Positions 17,260-29,690 of a stretch of 64,000 bases of DNA are shown here, piece by piece. The notes under the pieces are model-generated. The model did no database searches. It was not told the DNA's origin and saw only the letters and a list, made by a program, of their open reading frames with translations. The stretch comes from Sycobia sp. Sy_11 (lineage: Eukaryota; Arthropoda; Insecta; Hymenoptera; Epichrysomallidae). The DNA is taken from NCBI GenBank assembly GCA_018907035.1, contig JACCIC010000040.1, positions 1,209,501 through 1,273,500 of the forward strand, in the 5' to 3' direction. A program made the position numbers and the translations under genes. How positions within the stretch are numbered: the first letter of the stretch is position 1; each line of letters begins with the position of its first letter.

Positions 17260-18400
17260 ATGTCAAAAATGAAATCCGCGGCCTTCAGAAAGCTAACAGC
17301 GAGTCAAGGCGCACGCTTAGCCGAGATCACGTTGCTGAGTTCTAGAATACGTGAAAAATCGCAAGACACACTTAACGCAACTATTGTTTGGGCGCGGCTC
17401 GATGCGATCAATAATATTTGGTCTGAAGCGCGAAAAATGCATTCTGAAATCATAGCTCAAGATGGAGCTGAAACAGATAACTACGCGACCGATAGTATTT
17501 TTACGAAGTTGCAGACGAGCTACGAAGATACGCTCGATTATCTCTTAACGTTAGCGGCCGAATTTGAAAAGGAGAAAGACTCGACACCCCGTCCGCCGGT
17601 GCTTGATAGAACCAATTCGTTACCGCGGTCCGCGAAGCTTCCGAAACTTGATCTCCCTACGTACGACGGACGCTACGAAGATTGGTAAAGTTTTTGTGAC
17701 CTTTTTTCCGCGCTTGTTCATAATGTACCATCGGTAGATAATGCTACAAAATTACAATATCTCAAATCTTGCTTGTCGGGCCCAGCCGCGGATTTAGTTA
17801 AGGATGTGGCAACGACGTCCGCTAATTATATGTCCACATGGAGAGCTTTAAAGGCTCGATTTTATAATCCGCGGTTAACGGTAGCGAACCATTTGAACGC
17901 GCTTTTGAACCTCCCTTACCTTAAAAGGGAATCCGCGTCGGAAATACGAGCGTTCGCCGATGAATCTCAGCGAATAGTACGCGCGCTTAAGAACTTAAAA
18001 TTGCCCGTTGAACAGTGGGATATTTGGTTTGTGCATGTTATAGCTGCACGCTTAGATTCTAAGTCGCGGAAGCTCTGGGAATCGGAACTTAGTGATAAGG
18101 ATCAGTCATCTTTAAATATTTCCTCCGATAGAGACGATCCGGAAGTAATTTATCGATTTCCGACGTACGTGGAATTGGCATCTTTTCTAGAGAAACGCGC
18201 ACATGCATTAAGCATGATCGGCAGTGATAATAAAACTGAAAAAAGAGTAGTTCCAGCCAGTAAACCAATCTCTGGTTCACGGAAAATATTCCACAGTAGC
18301 GTTGTACGGCCGATCAAAGGTAGTGCATCTAAATGTCCCTTATGCCCTGCATTACACACGCTTGGGCGATGTCCGCTTTTTACGGTAAAAAAGTCCGTCG
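17260..18400 (+). pseudogene. BEL gag with an in-frame stop
   Basis: It starts at ATG 17260 (MSKMKSAAFRKLTASQGARL). Residues 1-142 carry the BEL Gag N-terminal coiled region and the conserved LPKLDLPTYDGRYEDW motif. TAA at 17686-17688 stops the frame, which is then open again in register to 18573. After the stop come the capsid-like region (LKARFYNPRLTVANHL, LPVEQWDIWFVHVI) and the first cysteine cluster (CPLCPALHTLGRCPLF). Near 18390 coding sense moves to the -1 frame at GTA AAA AAG. Gag packages the RNA; this copy would make only a truncated product. Confidence 0.85.
18389..18395 (+). other. A_AAA_AAG heptamer at the gag/pol frame change
   Basis: The frame change occurs exactly at GTA AAA AAG, and A_AAA_AAG in this phase is a canonical -1 slippery heptamer. 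A -1 step here joins the gag frame to the zinc-knuckle frame (LCFNCLGRHNCRDC). The alternative is a one-base loss in the A-run. Most BEL elements have one continuous frame, so a mutation is at least as likely. Confidence 0.45.
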
Positions 18401-19998
18401 TTTGCGTCTCTGCTTTAACTGTCTCGGTCGACATAATTGCAGAGATTGTACATCGATCGGGCGCTGTGCAAACTGTCGCGATAAATACCATACGTTACTT
18501 CATTTCGAGAATAAAATACGCTCCCAAGCTACTCCGCCTACTGGGGAACGCAAATCTACGGTCGAACAGGTAACAGCTGCTAAGTCGGAAGGTCTAAACG
18601 TGCTCACCGTGGCTACCTCTGCCCCTAAATATTCTGTCATTTTAGCAACTGCGCAGGTCATTATTGTAGGTCCTAATGGCACTCGCACTCGAGCGCGTGC
18701 CTTGCTTGACCAGGGCTCCGAGGGTTCGTTTATATCAGAATCGACGGCACAACTACTTGGGCTTAAAAGATTGCGTGTAAGAATCCCATTATCCGTAGTC
18801 GGGGGTGTTAGCATCGGTGCCGCCCACTCTAAGGCTAGCCTGACGATTTGCTCGCGGATAGACTCAAGTATTAAATTTGAAACGGAGGCTCTCGTCCTCC
18901 CACGACTTACCGCCATATTACCGGCCCGTAATATTTTTCAACTAGATTTAGATAAATTTAAAGATCTCGTTTTAGCCGATCCAGACTTTTATGTTCCGAA
19001 CTCAATTGATGTAATATTGGGGGCCGATATTTATGGATCTTTACTGCGTGATGGATTAAAACGTTTCCTTCCTTCGCAAATCGTCGCTCAACATACCGCG
19101 TTGGGCTGGATTATATCCGGATCCACCCTCAACATTTCGGCACGGCGGGCGGAATCGTCTCCACCCGCTTCACTTCGAGTGCTACATAATATTACGGTGG
19201 AAGACGATTTCTGGGCCCTCGAACAATTACCGCTACAGAATATAAAATTAAAGTCGAACGATGAATTCTGTGAGAGACAATTCGTCAATACGCACACGCG
19301 CGGGACGGACGGCCGGTATTTAATTAAACTTCCAATAAAGGTCGACCTACCGGAGGTCGGTACCGAGACAAAGCAAATGGCCCTAGGCTCCCTAAAAACG
19401 ATGTATAATCGATTCCAAAACGATGTCGTGCTCGCTAAGGCTTATCAGGATTTTATGACCACGTACGAAGATCTCGGGCACATGACTCGTGTCCCAGAAG
19501 CCGAACTCGACAAGCCCTGCACGTGGTATTTGCCCCACCATGCCGTTTCAAATAACGGAAAGATTCGCGTTGTATTTGACGCTTCCCGACGAACGCGAGA
19601 CAGGTACCGATTGAATGATTTTCTATTATCAGGAGCACCGCTCCAAGGGGATCTCTCATTGATTCTTTTAAATTGGCGACGTTATAGGTACGTTTTTACT
19701 GCGGACATAGTAAAAATGTTCCGACAAATCCGCGTGGCTTCGTCGGATCGCGATTTACAGCGTATAATTTGGGCACCGACTAGTCGTGATATTCCGATTC
19801 ATTACCGTTTAAATACAGTCACCTACGGGACAACTTGTGCTCCATTTTTGGCCATAAGAACACTGAACCAGCTAGCGCGCGACGAGCGACATCGATTTCC
19901 CTTAGGCGCGCGCTGTATAGAGACTAATACATACGTGGATGATACGTTTGCCGGAGCCGACGATCTCCCCACCAAGAAATACACGGCAGGAAGAAATT
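18390..19998 (+). pseudogene. BEL pol: zinc knuckles, A17-type protease, RT N-terminal part
   Basis: This frame holds the knuckles CFNCLGRHNCRDC and CANCRDKYHTLLH, then the protease (ARALLDQGSEGSFISESTAQ, catalytic Asp in DQGS). RT follows, with IRVVFDASRRT, YVFTADIVKMFRQIRV and the catalytic YVDD at 19932-19943. The frame runs into TAA at about 20000, straight after GADDLP. Family RTs continue here for about 50 more residues, including an LRKW motif, before the VKTLG segment. Those residues are absent, so a deletion with a frame change lies at about 19970-20000. Confidence 0.9.
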
Positions 19999-19999
19999 A

Positions 20000-20664
20000 A
20001 ATCAACAAAATCAATTGATCGCGATGTTTCAGTCAAAACATTAGGTGTATATTGGAATTCGTCTACCGATGATTTTAATTTTAGTACATTAAATGAAAAT
20101 AAGTTCGCTAAAGAATGTACAAAGAGAAACGTACTGTCACAAATCGCGCGCTTGTTGGATACTTTAGGTTGGTTGGCACCTATTACCATTATAGCAAAAA
20201 TATTTATGCAGGATCTATGGATCTGTAAGTGCGATTGGGATTCTGCACTACCCGCCGATATGCGCGAACGTTGGAATAAATATTGCGAATCTTTGTCGGC
20301 TCTTCCTACTCTATCTATCTCTCGGTGGCTTGGAACTAATAACCAGCGAGCGTGTCAAATTCACGGGTTTTCCGACGCCTCCTCACGTGCATATGCTGCA
20401 GCCGTATATCTGCGTATAGACGAAGGCGACGGGCGGTTTAGAGTTTGTTTATTGGCGGCGAAAACAAAGGTGGCGCCGGTAAAAACTGTGAGCATTCCTA
20501 ACCTGGAATTATGCGGCGCGACTCTCCTGGTTAGTCTTGTGCGCCACTTAAGATCGCTAGAATTCATGCAGAGCTTACCGATTTTCATGTGAACAGATAG
20601 CGAAATTGTTCTCAAGTGGCTGGGAAAACATCCATGCCACTGGAAAACGTTTATAGCGAACCGA
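20000..20664 (+). pseudogene. BEL pol: RT C-terminal part and RNase H
   Basis: Another frame resumes with EEIKSTKSIDRDVSVKTLGVYWN. It runs through the RT connection (LLDTLGWLAPITIIAKIFMQ) into RNase H (HGFSDASSRAYAAAVYLR, SIPNLELCGATLL). It is cut by TGA at 20590-20592, after which the same frame continues (TDSEIVLKWL). The missing RT residues and the stop make this product non-functional. Confidence 0.85.
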
Positions 20665-22401
20665 GTGTCTCTTATACAGACAGAATTACCGTCGGCAACA
20701 TGGGCACATGTTCCATCGAAGGAAAATCCCGCAGATATCGCGACGCGGGGAGCATGTCCCGACGACCTCCGTGACTCATATTTATGGTGGCATGGGCCTA
20801 CCTGGCTTACGTTTTCGTCTGAGCATTGGCCACAGCCGGCAGAAGCAGTTCAAGTAATGCACGTCCGCAGTAAGTTGAGTGAACCGGATATACTGTCGCG
20901 CTTCTCAAATCTCACGCGGCTCATACGGGTTGTCTCTTATTGTTTAAGACCTCTGGTTAATTTACGTAGGCGTAAAAACGGTCTAAGCAACCTTTCCCTC
21001 TCTCTCACTGCTGCCGAGCTTACAGATACCCGAACCAGGCTTATATGCTTAGCGCAGAGGCACGCATTCGCGACAGAAATAGCTTTATTACGGGCCGGTA
21101 AAACTTTACAGAGATCAAGTCCTCTCAGTAAGCTGAACCCGATACTGAGCGGGAAAGACGATGTCCTTCGCGTCGGAGGCCGGCTAGTGAACGCTAACAT
21201 AGCATACGACCGTAAATATCCACCAATTCTACCGCGGAATTCGAACCTTAGTCTCTTATTTATAAAATATGCGCACGCGATCTCTCTACACGGTGGACCA
21301 ACGCTTACTTCGAACATTGTTATACAACATGCGTGGATTCTGGGCAGAAGACAATTAGTGAAAACGATGATTCGAAACTGTGTAAAGTGTCAACGCGTAA
21401 AGCCCCGATTAGCCCATCAAATAATGGGAGATTTGCCGGCAACCAGAGTAAACCCCACACGCCCATTTACAACCTCTGAAGTGGACTATACCGGCCCCTT
21501 TTATATCCGAACAACGAAGGGACGAGGACACCGATCGTACAAAGGATATATTGTATTATTTATCTGCTTTGCAACTCGGGCTATACATTTAGAGCTCGTG
21601 AGCGATCTCACTAGTGCCTCGTTTCTAGCAGCATATCGACGCTTTACAAGCCGACGAGGAGTTTGCCGCCAGCTTTATAGCGACAATGCCACCACCTTTA
21701 AAGGCGCGGATGTTGAACTACGGAGCATGTTCCGTGCAGCTTCTAATTTTTATGAATCCGTCGCTGCCACGATTGCAAATGATGGAACTGAATGGACATT
21801 CATCCCCCCTACTACGCCACACTACGGAGGTATTTGGGAGGCCGGGGTAAAGTCCACAAAATACCATTTGAAAAGAGCATTCGGCGAACACACTCTAACA
21901 TTCGAGCAGTTTTCTACCGTATTAGCCGAAATAGAGGCCTGCCTCAACTCACGGCCGTTATGCCCACTTTCGTCTGATGCTGAAGACCTCGACGCACTAA
22001 CACCTGCGCATTTCCTCATTGGTCAGGTATCCGGACTCATCCCGGATAAAGAGCCACCGTCCATGAACAAGAACCGCTTAACTCGCTTTCAACTGATGCA
22101 GAGAATTCAAAACCATTTTTGGAAAAGGTGGTCTAATGAATATCTGCAGCATCTACAAGAACGAGGAAAGTGGCGGTGCGCAACAGAGAACTTTGCCATC
22201 GGTCGTCTGGTACTGCTCCGAGACGATCGCTACCCCCCTGCCAAATGGCCTCTAGCGCGCGTTGTGACCATGCATCCAGGACCAGATGGACACGTCAGAG
22301 TCGTAACCGTGAAAACTGCCTCAAATACGTTTCGTCGGCACGTTGCGCGCTTATCACCGTTGCCGGTCAAGGCAGATCAAGACAACGAAGAAAAAACGTG
22401 A
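20665..22401 (+). CDS. BEL pol: end of RNase H, integrase, C-terminal DUF5641-like domain
   Basis: An open frame of 578 codons continues the pol frame after the TGA. It begins in the RNase H end (HVPSKENPADIATRG). The integrase zinc finger is about HGGPTLT ... CVKCQRVKP. The catalytic core has D in VDYTGPF, D in SDNATTF and E in GIWEAGVKS. The C-terminal domain (GRLVLLRDDRYPPAKWPLARV ends the RT-BEL signature) is the DUF5641-type domain usual in BEL integrases. This is the longest undamaged part of the element. It would need an internal start or to be read from an intact copy to be made. Confidence 0.85.
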   Translation: MSLIQTELPSATWAHVPSKENPADIATRGACPDDLRDSYLWWHGPTWLTFSSEHWPQPAEAVQVMHVRSKLSEPDILSRFSNLTRLIRVVSYCLRPLVNLRRRKNGLSNLSLSLTAAELTDTRTRLICLAQRHAFATEIALLRAGKTLQRSSPLSKLNPILSGKDDVLRVGGRLVNANIAYDRKYPPILPRNSNLSLLFIKYAHAISLHGGPTLTSNIVIQHAWILGRRQLVKTMIRNCVKCQRVKPRLAHQIMGDLPATRVNPTRPFTTSEVDYTGPFYIRTTKGRGHRSYKGYIVLFICFATRAIHLELVSDLTSASFLAAYRRFTSRRGVCRQLYSDNATTFKGADVELRSMFRAASNFYESVAATIANDGTEWTFIPPTTPHYGGIWEAGVKSTKYHLKRAFGEHTLTFEQFSTVLAEIEACLNSRPLCPLSSDAEDLDALTPAHFLIGQVSGLIPDKEPPSMNKNRLTRFQLMQRIQNHFWKRWSNEYLQHLQERGKWRCATENFAIGRLVLLRDDRYPPAKWPLARVVTMHPGPDGHVRVVTVKTASNTFRRHVARLSPLPVKADQDNEEKT

Positions 22402-22430
22402 AATACTGCTAAGACTTATTCGTCCAACGG

Positions 22431-22447
22431 ACGAAGGCGGGCGGTAA
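22431..22447 (+). other. BEL polypurine tract
   Basis: The purine-rich stretch ACGAAGGCGGGCGG plus TAA directly precedes the 3' LTR. It would prime plus-strand cDNA. Confidence 0.65.
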
Positions 22448-22507
22448 TGTTGGAGCAACGTGGCCGGTCGTCCGCTTGAAAAATATAACTATATAACTTT
22501 CCATTTT

Positions 22508-22564
<57 letters not shown>

Positions 22565-23542
22565 CCTCCCTCTCTCTCCTCTTCCTGCCTGTGTTTCATA
22601 AACGAGTATTGATGACGGCTAGAAAAACGCTTTCGCGTGAATACGTGCAGGACACACGCGCGAACGCTGCGACGTTTATGATCTCTTCTTAAAAGTACGC
22701 AGATTGGCCCATCTGCCGTTTTACTCGAGATTCGGCCGAGGTCCTCTCTCCCCTTCCTCCTTCCCCTTCTTCAGTGAATCCTGGAAAATATATATTGATG
22801 CTCAGGAGGCACTTCGCGTTCGACCTCTGACCGAAACACATGTAAAGATATTGTCTTCGTTAGTTTGCTATTTGTTAGTTATTTTAGTTACCGTTGGTCT
22901 TATAGTCAGTAAGCGATATTCAAATGTAATAGAATTTAAGTTTGTACGTGAAAGTGACGCAAAGCAAAGAGGTGCTTCAGAGGGACAAGGTACAGGGCTT
23001 TGGGGAGCTTCCATCCTACCTGGATCTCCGAGAGAGCTCCCGGCGGCACTTGTGCCCGGTGGCTGCTGTCTTGGTTAGGGCTGAACCCGTGCCCAAGACG
23101 TTGGGACCGAGACATAGAGCAGAAGGTTATTCGCGGAGCTTCTCTTTCCCTCCCCCCTTTTTTGAACCTTATGCACTATAAGGATGCTTATAAAATAACA
23201 GGAGTACTCCGTAGATGGTAAGAGCGTATACTTATATTAGCGACGTGTGTATTAGTATTGAATGTGTGTTGGATGAAAATATCCGATCGGATTAAATTGT
23301 TCGGCGATTCGAATCATTAGCCACAGTTCGTTATTAATCGTAATTTTATATTGCCATTTACATATACGGCTTTTTCCTCCACCCTAGCAGTGGAGGTTTT
23401 TTATGCCATTTATTTATTCTGTTTACGGTAGATTAATAAATACATATTTTTATTTACTTTGATAAGTGCAAAATATTCTATGTACACCCGAACATTCATT
23501 TCTTCCTTTCCCGAACTCGTCCTGTCAGTTGCAGACTAAACA
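22448..23542 (+). repeat. BEL 3' LTR
   Basis: 1,095 bp, nearly identical to the 5' LTR. It is followed at once by the CACTT target copy. The hairpin arm here is GTGGAGG (fully paired), where the 5' copy has GTGGAAG. Confidence 0.95.
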
Positions 23543-23547
23543 CACTT
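23543..23547. repeat. Target-site duplication, right copy (CACTT)
   Basis: This is the right-hand partner of the copy at 15826-15830. Confidence 0.9.
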
Positions 23548-26197
23548 TCAGAAGATTCAGATAAGGTCTGCGGAAAATAATGTCAGAAGTATACCATGAG
23601 TATACATTTTCTCAATGATATGAATATTTCTGTTACTAAAGATAATTACGATAGTCATTACATAAAAAGATTCTTCATTCCTTAACTATGATAAAAAAAA
23701 ACCTCGAAAACTTACGTCAAAATTATCTAGCTGAAATGTATCATTTGCAGTTCTGACGACGGCTTTTAAAAATATACTTACCACCTTACAAGGATATACT
23801 TGCCACCCTGGTGGAATACTAACCAAAAGATTATTGATGCAATTTGATCGAATCTTGGGTCTGTAAAAATTTTTATTTATCCATAGCCGAACGAAGAAGA
23901 TGAGATGATTATTATTGTTTTCCTGAGTAAGTATAATGTATTTCCAAGATTAATTAGATTCTGACAAGTTTGTATACACCTGAAATTGATCCACTGATTT
24001 ACAATAGAAATCGTTAACTGTGATTTTTTCTATATATATATTATACAGAAGCATCTGCATTCATGTATTTGTATATAAATTAGTTTTATGTTTTAATATT
24101 TATTCGGTGCATTTAAGCTAATATTATGTTAAAATTTATTTTTTTTTAATAAAAATATAATGTATAAACTGATAAAGTATTATTTTTATTCGATTGTCTT
24201 CTCTAGAACACTAGATATATATTAAATAATTAATTTGTTTTGAGATTCTTGATAAAAATTATTATATTAATATTTATTATAATCATTTATATGATTAATT
24301 TTATGCTTACAGTATATATATATTTTTGTACAATACTCCAATATTAACATTTTTTTATAGATTTAGAACCGACTAATTTTTCAGGATCTGTATTCGAAAC
24401 TTTATGGAGACTTCTGAGATTGTAGATCGTAATTAAAACATTATATCCTGTATACGTTTCGGTATTGTTTCAGTATTTAGAACTTTACAACAGTGTGCGT
24501 TAATATAATCAAAATAACGGCGTATATTGTAATTGAGGCAGCCGAGATTTAAGAGAATCATCTGAACATTTTAATTCATAAAATCTATTTTTAATTCTCG
24601 AAAAATAATTTACAACTATATAAATAGATTAATATCTCGCATTAGCCATAAAACAACTGAGTAGAAAAAGTTATTGTCGTTTTTTTATACGAATGTTACG
24701 GCTATTAAAATCTTTAACGAGATATGGCCTAAAATTACTTTCATAGAATCCCGAGTCAATAATAACTGTCATTAATATTAATCTTTATTTGATTTGTACA
24801 ATGCATTTGTAAAACATTAATGAATTACAAATCAAAATATATCTATAAGAAGTTACAGATTAATAAAATGTGTACTATAAAACACGAATCAAATTTCTCT
24901 TATCATATAATTTCAATTTTTTTTCATAATTCCATCTTTTAAATAGAGAAATAGCGTGAAAAAATCCTGGGAAACAGTTCGCGATGTATAACACTTGAAA
25001 AACTTAGATACATTGTATGGTTTATTTATAATAAGTATCTTTCTAATTTATTTCGATAGATTGTTTAGTTTTTTTCTTTAAATTCCAAAAATTTGCTCTA
25101 TATTTTTTCATTTACATATATATAGAATGATGTACGGCCCTAGAATAAAAACATAATTAGTAATGGATGGGCATTGTTGTGACACACTTTTATTTTGGAA
25201 TTAGTGAGTTGTAAATTTCAGGAGAAACGTAAATATTTGTCAATGGTATTATATATCATATATTATTTTAATTAAATAATTGCGTACCGGATTAAATTGA
25301 ATAAAATTGTTCATTTAATTGAGTATCTCAAATGAAATTCACGGATGAAATTGTTCATTTACTTGAGTATTATAGACGACGTATATAGTGATGCTCTTTA
25401 CTCAGGTGTATATATGGTTTTAAACTCGATTGATTAAATTTCCAAGTCAGATAATGCATTGTTAAAATGAATAAAATATTACTTCTCATTTGTTTTTTTT
25501 TTATATACAACATTGCAAGCAAAAACGGAATTTGTCTTTAATTGAAATATTTTATTTAACTAATTTAATTTATTAATTTAATATTTTTACCTTGTCTCAC
25601 AATCAAATTTGCAATATAAAACTTTTGCTTTCGCGAGACAGCGAGTTTATTAGAATTAAAGATTAAAATGCGGAATCGATTCACCACTACACACATATCA
25701 TATGTTTCGGGTAAAATTTTTTATCTTGCCTCTTGATTATAGCTTTATTTGCATATCAAATAATTTCTTTCAGACCAGCTTCTTTTCACTTACACGATTG
25801 GAATTGACAAACTGATTTAAAAAATTTAGACATCAGAAAAATAAGTTTTCATATATATATATATAGTGGAATTATTTAAAAAAAAATCAAAAGTACGTAA
25901 ATTTGAATTTACGTAGCCAGAATTTTTTTCTTAATGTCCATACACTCTATGAATGCGAATTGAATAACTGTGTATAGGTGGACGTACATGCATACTGTAT
26001 GGGATATACATCATATTCCTATAATGCGTCAGAGATGTGACGCAATGCACTTTTACTCTATGTATACATTTTTTATGTCGTAATCTAAGAGATAATTTAC
26101 CCATCTTGTAAGTTTACCTACTGCTGATTTTTTTCTCGGAGTTTGTAGCTATTATACAGACTTACAGTCCAATAATCATAAAATGCGTTCTTCCACA
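23548..26197. other. AT-rich intergenic DNA
   Basis: About 2.6 kb of AT-rich sequence with short TATA runs. No coding frame, RNA gene or repeat is recognised. Confidence 0.6.
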
Positions 26198-26543
26198 CAG
26201 TGGCGGATCTATAGAGAGATGCACTAAGGCATAGCTTTTGGCGTATGAAGTTTTCTGAATGCTTAATTTTTTTACGCGTTAAGTTCTGTCATTATGCAAT
26301 GTAATTAATTACTGATGTTCTAGTTAGTTACTAGTGCTACAAAATATAGCATAGGACAAGTTAACCTTGTCCAATGGACAAGTTAGCCTCTGCTAAACTA
26401 CTAATTAGAATATCGTTAATTCGACTACTTTAGCGATTCAGCAACATAGGATAATCAATCCCATTATAATAATCGTAAAAAAGTTTTACTTTTTGTCTCT
26501 ATCCGACTTGAGGAGGGGGGGGGGCTCTCTCCATCCGTCACTT
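26198..26543. mobile_element. Candidate hAT-like MITE (~346 bp)
   Basis: The left end reads CAGTGGCGGATCTATAGAGA. Read inwards, the right end gives AAGTGACGGATGGAGAGAG, a decayed inverted repeat of ~20 bp with a G-run beside it. CAGTGGCGGATC-like ends are common in hAT elements. The eight-base flanks, cttccaca and tctccacg, agree at five positions, as a worn target duplication would. There is no transposase inside. Confidence 0.45.
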
Positions 26544-29500
26544 TCTCCACGTATTCGCTTTAAATTTTCATACAGATGAGGCACCTGAACCGAGACTGTA
26601 CATCAGTATTGATTTACAGTGTATAATACAGGTATACTAAAAGACAAAGAATTTGTAAGTCCACCAAAATATATTTAATTGCCAGTCTTCAGTAGTCATA
26701 ACTAATATTTTGTTATTTCAATCGCACCTATACTTAAAATTAAAAATTATACTTATTATGTCAACTATTTTAAATTAAATTTATTAATATTTTTGTCGAT
26801 CTTACAGTCTTAATACTATAATATATTATACTAAAATAATGACAGCCTGACTGTCCTTGTGATCATCCCCGAAGAATTTGAAATAGAACTTATTACTAAA
26901 AGTAAATTACATTGCAAATTAAAAATGATAAAAACAATATTCTATGTTATTAAAGGACAATCTGACTGCCCCCACCACCTTAAATTTCAATTTAAATTCT
27001 CCTTTGGCGTTCGACGCTTCGAACTGCTACGGTTCATCTTCAAGGACTAAACTGGATGAAATTAAGGACTAAACACCCATAGTTAAATTAATATAAAACC
27101 GTATGAAATCAGACATATATCTGTTAAGTTATATATAGTAAAAAAATTGTTCTTTAATATTCAAGATTTAAATCATATATTGTTGATACCAACAAAAAAA
27201 TTGACTAGTGAACTTAAAAGTCTTTCTCGTTGTACAAGGTAAGGGTCGATTTTTCATCTCCATCCTGAACTGTCTCCATGTGCAAAAGGAATAGAGGTAA
27301 ATAATTCCATTAGGGTTTAAAATTTACGACCGGGACTTGTAGAAAAAACAATAATTCCAGTTTATCGGTTGTCAATAGAGCTTTTATCAGCCAGATTACC
27401 GAGCTCCCAATCTTATTATATTCATTGACATTTCGATAACTAATATGTGCGTGCGACTGTTTTATGCAGTAATCATCAACTATCGGTGAAACAATGCTCC
27501 CAATTAATTTTTTTAACGTGCAATTCGTTGTATAATTATAATCGAATTCGGATCGGACTTTTTTCAAAATAAGTAGCCACGGATATAATTAATATAGAAT
27601 AAAAATGTCATTAGTTCACAATGTCTAACACATTTCCAAGAATCAATTAAAATAAGCTGAAATAATCTTTCAAATGTAATTTGTACCTGAAATTCAAATG
27701 GATTCGGATTTTCTCTTTATTGTATTTTAACTCTCCCCTATAACAGCATCGATTTGTTTTATTTTGATTATATTTTGTTGCGTGCTTGTAAGCTACACTG
27801 TTTTATAAAAATTGATTGATCATATTAATATTACAGGAAATAGCTGTGAGAAAATAATAAATATGATTCTGTGAAATTCTGGAAATGCTTTTAATTTATT
27901 TAATGCACCATCCTTTTAATAAAATACATACCAGTTTATTCGACCCAGGAAATAATGATCATTAAGTAAATGTTTGTATAAATTTTGTTTATTTATTTAT
28001 TCTCGTACGGACTAGATAGCCTCTTTTAACGAAATACATACATATGTAACGAGCTCAATTTCCGCCATTGAAAAATCTAATGAGCACTGTACGCGACTGC
28101 TGACCGCTATATTAACAAAATATTTTTCCAAAAGGTAAAGCTCAAAAGTGACATAATAAGTGGGAGATAAAAAATTGAAACATTGTCGTACGATCGTCAA
28201 TACTAATCGGCTATTGCGGAACGTCCGAATGATTTCAATCCTATTCAATTTATCGTTATGTAGACAGAACTTGTAAATCTATTACACTTAATCTGATCGA
28301 GATAGGCTCTTTTGATTTTTTTTTTTTCATTCTTGAAGTTTTTTTCTATTGCAAGCTATTGTGTAGATATTGGATTGTTTTACTGCATATTACAATATAA
28401 TAAAATTAAATACATTTAACGTTTATTTTAACAGATGATATGCATGAAAAAGTGATTGCAGTTTTCCTTTGATTTCGTTATAGATAATAATTACGAAATT
28501 TCTCAAAATGTCCATATCACTTGTCAGAATAAAATTACGTTAAAACATAATTTTATTGTATATTTTGCTACATCTGTTGATGTTTAAAAATGTTGACTTA
28601 TATGAAATGAATTTAACGAATTACCGATTTTTGTTTTAAACAGATATGTAATAAAAACATATTTGAAGGCGTTGATTTTATTAATAATATTTTATTTTTT
28701 TGAAATCCATGTGTAAAGAAATTGAATTAGTAGTTGATAACTCAAGATATATATTTTATTTTTAAAGATAAATCGAGGTTTTTTAATACATATTCAATTT
28801 GTGTATATATGGTACATATAAAATAAATTAAAAAAAAAATCACCACAGGACTAATTCTTGATATACATACACATACACATAATAGTTATCACAAGCTAGT
28901 TGTTAAGTGTCCTATTCTTGAGAAAATAATTACAATATATTATGCTAAATTTCGACAGATTTATTTACGAAATATTGTTAATATAATTTAATATTTTAAA
29001 GATAAGTATCAAAAGCCTTTTATATTTGCCAAAATAAATAAAAATGATATAAATAAAATAATAATTTCCTGCTGGAGGACAGAATGTTGTTTAATATTCA
29101 AGAATATTTTATTTCTAATATTATATTTCTGATGTATTTTCTTATAATAAGACGTATTTTTTTACTTGTTTTTAAATTATGACATTATTTGCCAGTGATA
29201 TAAGGTATATAATAATATATATAGAATTGTATTTATAGAATAAGATGTATAATTGTATTTATAGCTCGATAGGTATGGTTGCTAAATTTAGCGTTCAATT
29301 AATAAATTGAAGAAAAATACATAGCTTAAAAATACAATAAATAAACTAACCATGGTAGAAAGCATAACAAGTTCGTTTGATTATCGGAAATAGAATCAAG
29401 AGAAAAATATCGAGATGGTATTTCATAGATAACTTATAATTTATAAAAATAAACAGATTACTAGAAGACATTAAGCTATTGGTATCTGCTACCCATCGGT

Positions 29501-29690
29501 TTCTTTTAATTTATATTTTTATTTTTGTAATGTTTCGGTTAGCTTTAATCAGTCCGTTTCAAGCTATAATTTATAATATTTTAATAATCTAAGCAAAGTA
29601 TTAGTGAAATTAGAACCGCTGAAAATCAAAGAAATAGAAAAAAACGGATGAAAATAAAAATAATTAAATTAATTTATACCTTTATTAGTC
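26544..29690. other. AT-rich intergenic DNA
   Basis: Mostly AT-rich, with no supported gene. Slightly GC-richer patches occur at about 26840-27060 and 27240-27560, with open frames under 90 codons and no recognised similarity. Confidence 0.55.

Larger units (their letters stand above)
15831..23542 (+). mobile_element. BEL/Pao LTR retrotransposon, full length but coding-defective
   Basis: Two near-identical LTRs (15831-16927 and 22448-23542, TGTTGG...AAACA) flank an internal region with a primer-binding site, gag, A17-type protease, RT (YVDD), RNase H, integrase and a polypurine tract. A five-base target duplication, CACTT, flanks it at 15826-15830 and 23543-23547. The family is shown by the DQGSEGSFIS protease and the VDYTGPF, SDNATTF and GIWEAGVKS integrase motifs. 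By eye the LTRs differ at only about a dozen bases plus the CT-repeat length, so insertion was recent. Yet the coding region has two in-frame stops, a -1 shift and a deletion within RT. Confidence 0.95.
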
